A stretch of DNA of 36,224 nt from Microbacteriaceae bacterium (lineage in GTDB: Bacteria; Actinomycetota; Actinomycetes; Actinomycetales; Microbacteriaceae), in the NCBI GenBank assembly GCA_947453475.1, contig CANGGK010000009.1:1-36224 (forward strand), given 5' to 3'. The notes beneath the pieces were generated by a model. The model saw only the letters and a list, made by a program, of their open reading frames with translations, was not told the origin of the DNA and made no database searches. Of this stretch, positions 34,594-36,224 are shown in pieces. How positions within the stretch are numbered: the stretch's first letter is position 1; every line of letters begins with the position of its first letter. The position numbers and the translations under genes are program-made.

Positions 34594-36060
34594 TTGAATT
34601 TCGCCGAATTAGGCATCGATGCAGACATCGTTGAAGCCCTCGAATCTCGAGGCATTACCAGCCCGTTCCCAATCCAGGAGCAGGCCATTCCGGTTGCACT
34701 AACCGGTCAGGACGTTATTGGTCAGGCTAAAACCGGAACCGGTAAGACTTTGGGCTTCGGCCTACCGCTACTTCAGAGCCTCGGCAAAGACCCTGAAAAG
34801 GGCGCCAAGGCACTCGTTGTAGTGCCAACCCGCGAGCTTGCCATTCAGGTTGCCGACGACTTGAAGCTTGCTTCGTCTAACCGTTCAACCATGGTTGCCG
34901 CTATTTACGGCGGTAAGGCTTACGAAGAGCAGGTGTCTGAAATTAATGCCGGCGCTCAGGTAATCGTTGGTACCCCTGGTCGTTTGATCGACCTTTCAAA
35001 GCAGAAGCTTCTCGACCTTGGCAACATTCGTTTCATGGTTCTCGATGAGGCAGACGAAATGCTCGACCTCGGCTTCTTGCCAGACGTAGAGCGCCTTTTC
35101 GCTTACACCCCGGATGGCCGCCAGACCATGCTGTTCTCGGCGACTATGCCTGGCACCATCGTGACCATGGCTCGCAAGTACCAGAACCGCCCGGTTCACA
35201 TTCGCACTAACGACCCGGATGAAGGCCAGACCAAGGCAGACATCAAGCAGTTCGTTTACCGTGCGCACGCGCTAGACAAGGATGAGGTCGTCGGCCGCAT
35301 CCTTCAGGCTGAGGGTCGCGGCAAGACCGTAATCTTCACAAAGACCAAGCGTCAGGCCTCGAAGGTTTCTGAAGAGCTAGTCGACCGCGGTTTCAACGCA
35401 ACCGCCCTTCACGGTGACATGACTCAGGAAGCGCGCGAGCGTTCGATGATTGCATTCCGCACCGGCAAGAAAGATATCCTGGTTGCCACCGAAGTTGCAG
35501 CTCGAGGCATCGACGTTGACGATGTTACTCACGTAATCAACTACACAATTCCTGAAGACGAGAAGGCTTACCTGCACCGCGTTGGCCGCACCGGTCGCGC
35601 AGGTCGTCTGGGCATCGCGGTTACCTTCGTTGACTGGGAAGACCTGACTCGTTGGGGTCACATCAACACCGCACTTGAGTTTGGCCAGCCAGACCCAACC
35701 GAAACCTATTCGAGCTCGGCTCACCTGTTCGAAGACCTAAACATTCCTGCCGGCACCAAGGGACGCATCGCAAAGTCGAAGCGACCTGAGGGCTGGAAGC
35801 CGGGCGATGATGAGAAGCCTCGTGGCAACCGTTCAGGTTCGAGCAGTCAAGGCGGTGGCCGTGGTGGTCAGGGTGGCAACCGTGGCGGCGGCGATCGCAA
35901 CCGCAATGGTGGCGACCGCAAGCCTCAGGGTGACAAGCCGGCGCAGGGTTCAGCACCTAAGGCAGCCCCTAAATCAGAGACTCACGGCGGCGGCGAGCAC
36001 CAGCGCCCAGCAACCCCGCGCACTCGCAACCGCACTCGCGGTGGCAATAAGCCTGCGTAG
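34594..36060 (+). CDS. DEAD-box RNA helicase with RGG-like C-terminal tail
   Basis: GQAKTGTGKTLGFGLPLLQ, VLDEADEMLDLGF, LFSATMP, HRVGRTGRAGR; C-terminal GGGRGGQGGNRGGGDRNRNGG. TTG start with AGGAG upstream. Confidence 0.95.
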   Translation: MNFAELGIDADIVEALESRGITSPFPIQEQAIPVALTGQDVIGQAKTGTGKTLGFGLPLLQSLGKDPEKGAKALVVVPTRELAIQVADDLKLASSNRSTMVAAIYGGKAYEEQVSEINAGAQVIVGTPGRLIDLSKQKLLDLGNIRFMVLDEADEMLDLGFLPDVERLFAYTPDGRQTMLFSATMPGTIVTMARKYQNRPVHIRTNDPDEGQTKADIKQFVYRAHALDKDEVVGRILQAEGRGKTVIFTKTKRQASKVSEELVDRGFNATALHGDMTQEARERSMIAFRTGKKDILVATEVAARGIDVDDVTHVINYTIPEDEKAYLHRVGRTGRAGRLGIAVTFVDWEDLTRWGHINTALEFGQPDPTETYSSSAHLFEDLNIPAGTKGRIAKSKRPEGWKPGDDEKPRGNRSGSSSQGGGRGGQGGNRGGGDRNRNGGDRKPQGDKPAQGSAPKAAPKSETHGGGEHQRPATPRTRNRTRGGNKPA

Positions 36061-36073
36061 CTCGCAAAACTTG

Positions 36074-36100
36074 AAAACCCCGGTCAATGGTCGGGGTTTT
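36074..36100. terminator. Bidirectional rho-independent terminator between convergent genes
   Basis: AAAACCCCG-GTCAATGGT-CGGGGTTTT: 9-bp stem with A tract / T tract on both strands. Confidence 0.85.
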
Positions 36101-36103
36101 CGC

Positions 36104-36224
36104 TTATCCGCGAGATTTACGCTTGGCGAACCAACTGAAAAATACCGCAAGCCAGAAAACACTTGCCAGTTGAATGATCATGAAACCAAACAAGATCGAC
36201 TCGCCAACATATGGCCCCTGCCCG
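36104..36224 (-). CDS. C-terminal end of a membrane protein (truncated by window edge)
   Basis: Minus strand reads GQGPYVGESILFGFMIIQLASVFWLAVFFSWFAKRKSRG*, a TM helix plus basic tail, terminated by TAA at 36104-36106. Confidence 0.65.
   Translation of the reverse strand, partial: GQGPYVGESILFGFMIIQLASVFWLAVFFSWFAKRKSRG

Overview
The window looks like a contiguous, moderate-GC actinobacterial chromosome segment, probably Microbacteriaceae (inferred from gene content and order). I saw no mobile element, CRISPR array or rRNA. The left part, read on the minus strand, is the conserved argS-lysA-hom-thrC-thrB-rho-prfA-prmC block. The middle carries a GH-J/GH43-like hydrolase, tRNA-Arg(CCG) abutting a DedA gene, rdgB, rph, murI, a DUF3039 protein, an HtrA-like protease, a proline-rich/PKD-like secreted protein and initiator tRNA-fMet. 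The right part resembles the mycobacterial Rv3193c-Rv3211 neighbourhood: UPF0182, Lon-like PDZ protease, zincin_2-like protein, ThiF/E1-like protein, uvrD2-like helicase, nudC, APH-fold protein, adnB/adnA, DUF3107, a small membrane protein, a ferritin-like protein and a DEAD-box helicase. The most interesting signals are: (1) a tRNA whose 3' acceptor strand may serve as the Shine-Dalgarno of the DedA gene starting 1 nt later; (2) an mRNA hairpin sequestering the start codon of the PKD-like gene; (3) TTGCAA-containing inverted repeats upstream of three envelope/proteolysis genes; (4) an APH-fold pseudokinase with an acidic tail next to AdnAB; (5) a Cys-to-Ser change in the predicted AdnA Fe-S motif; (6) a perfect 17-bp palindrome upstream of argS; (7) competing hairpins in the rho leader. 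All of this was read by eye; no searches or folding were run.
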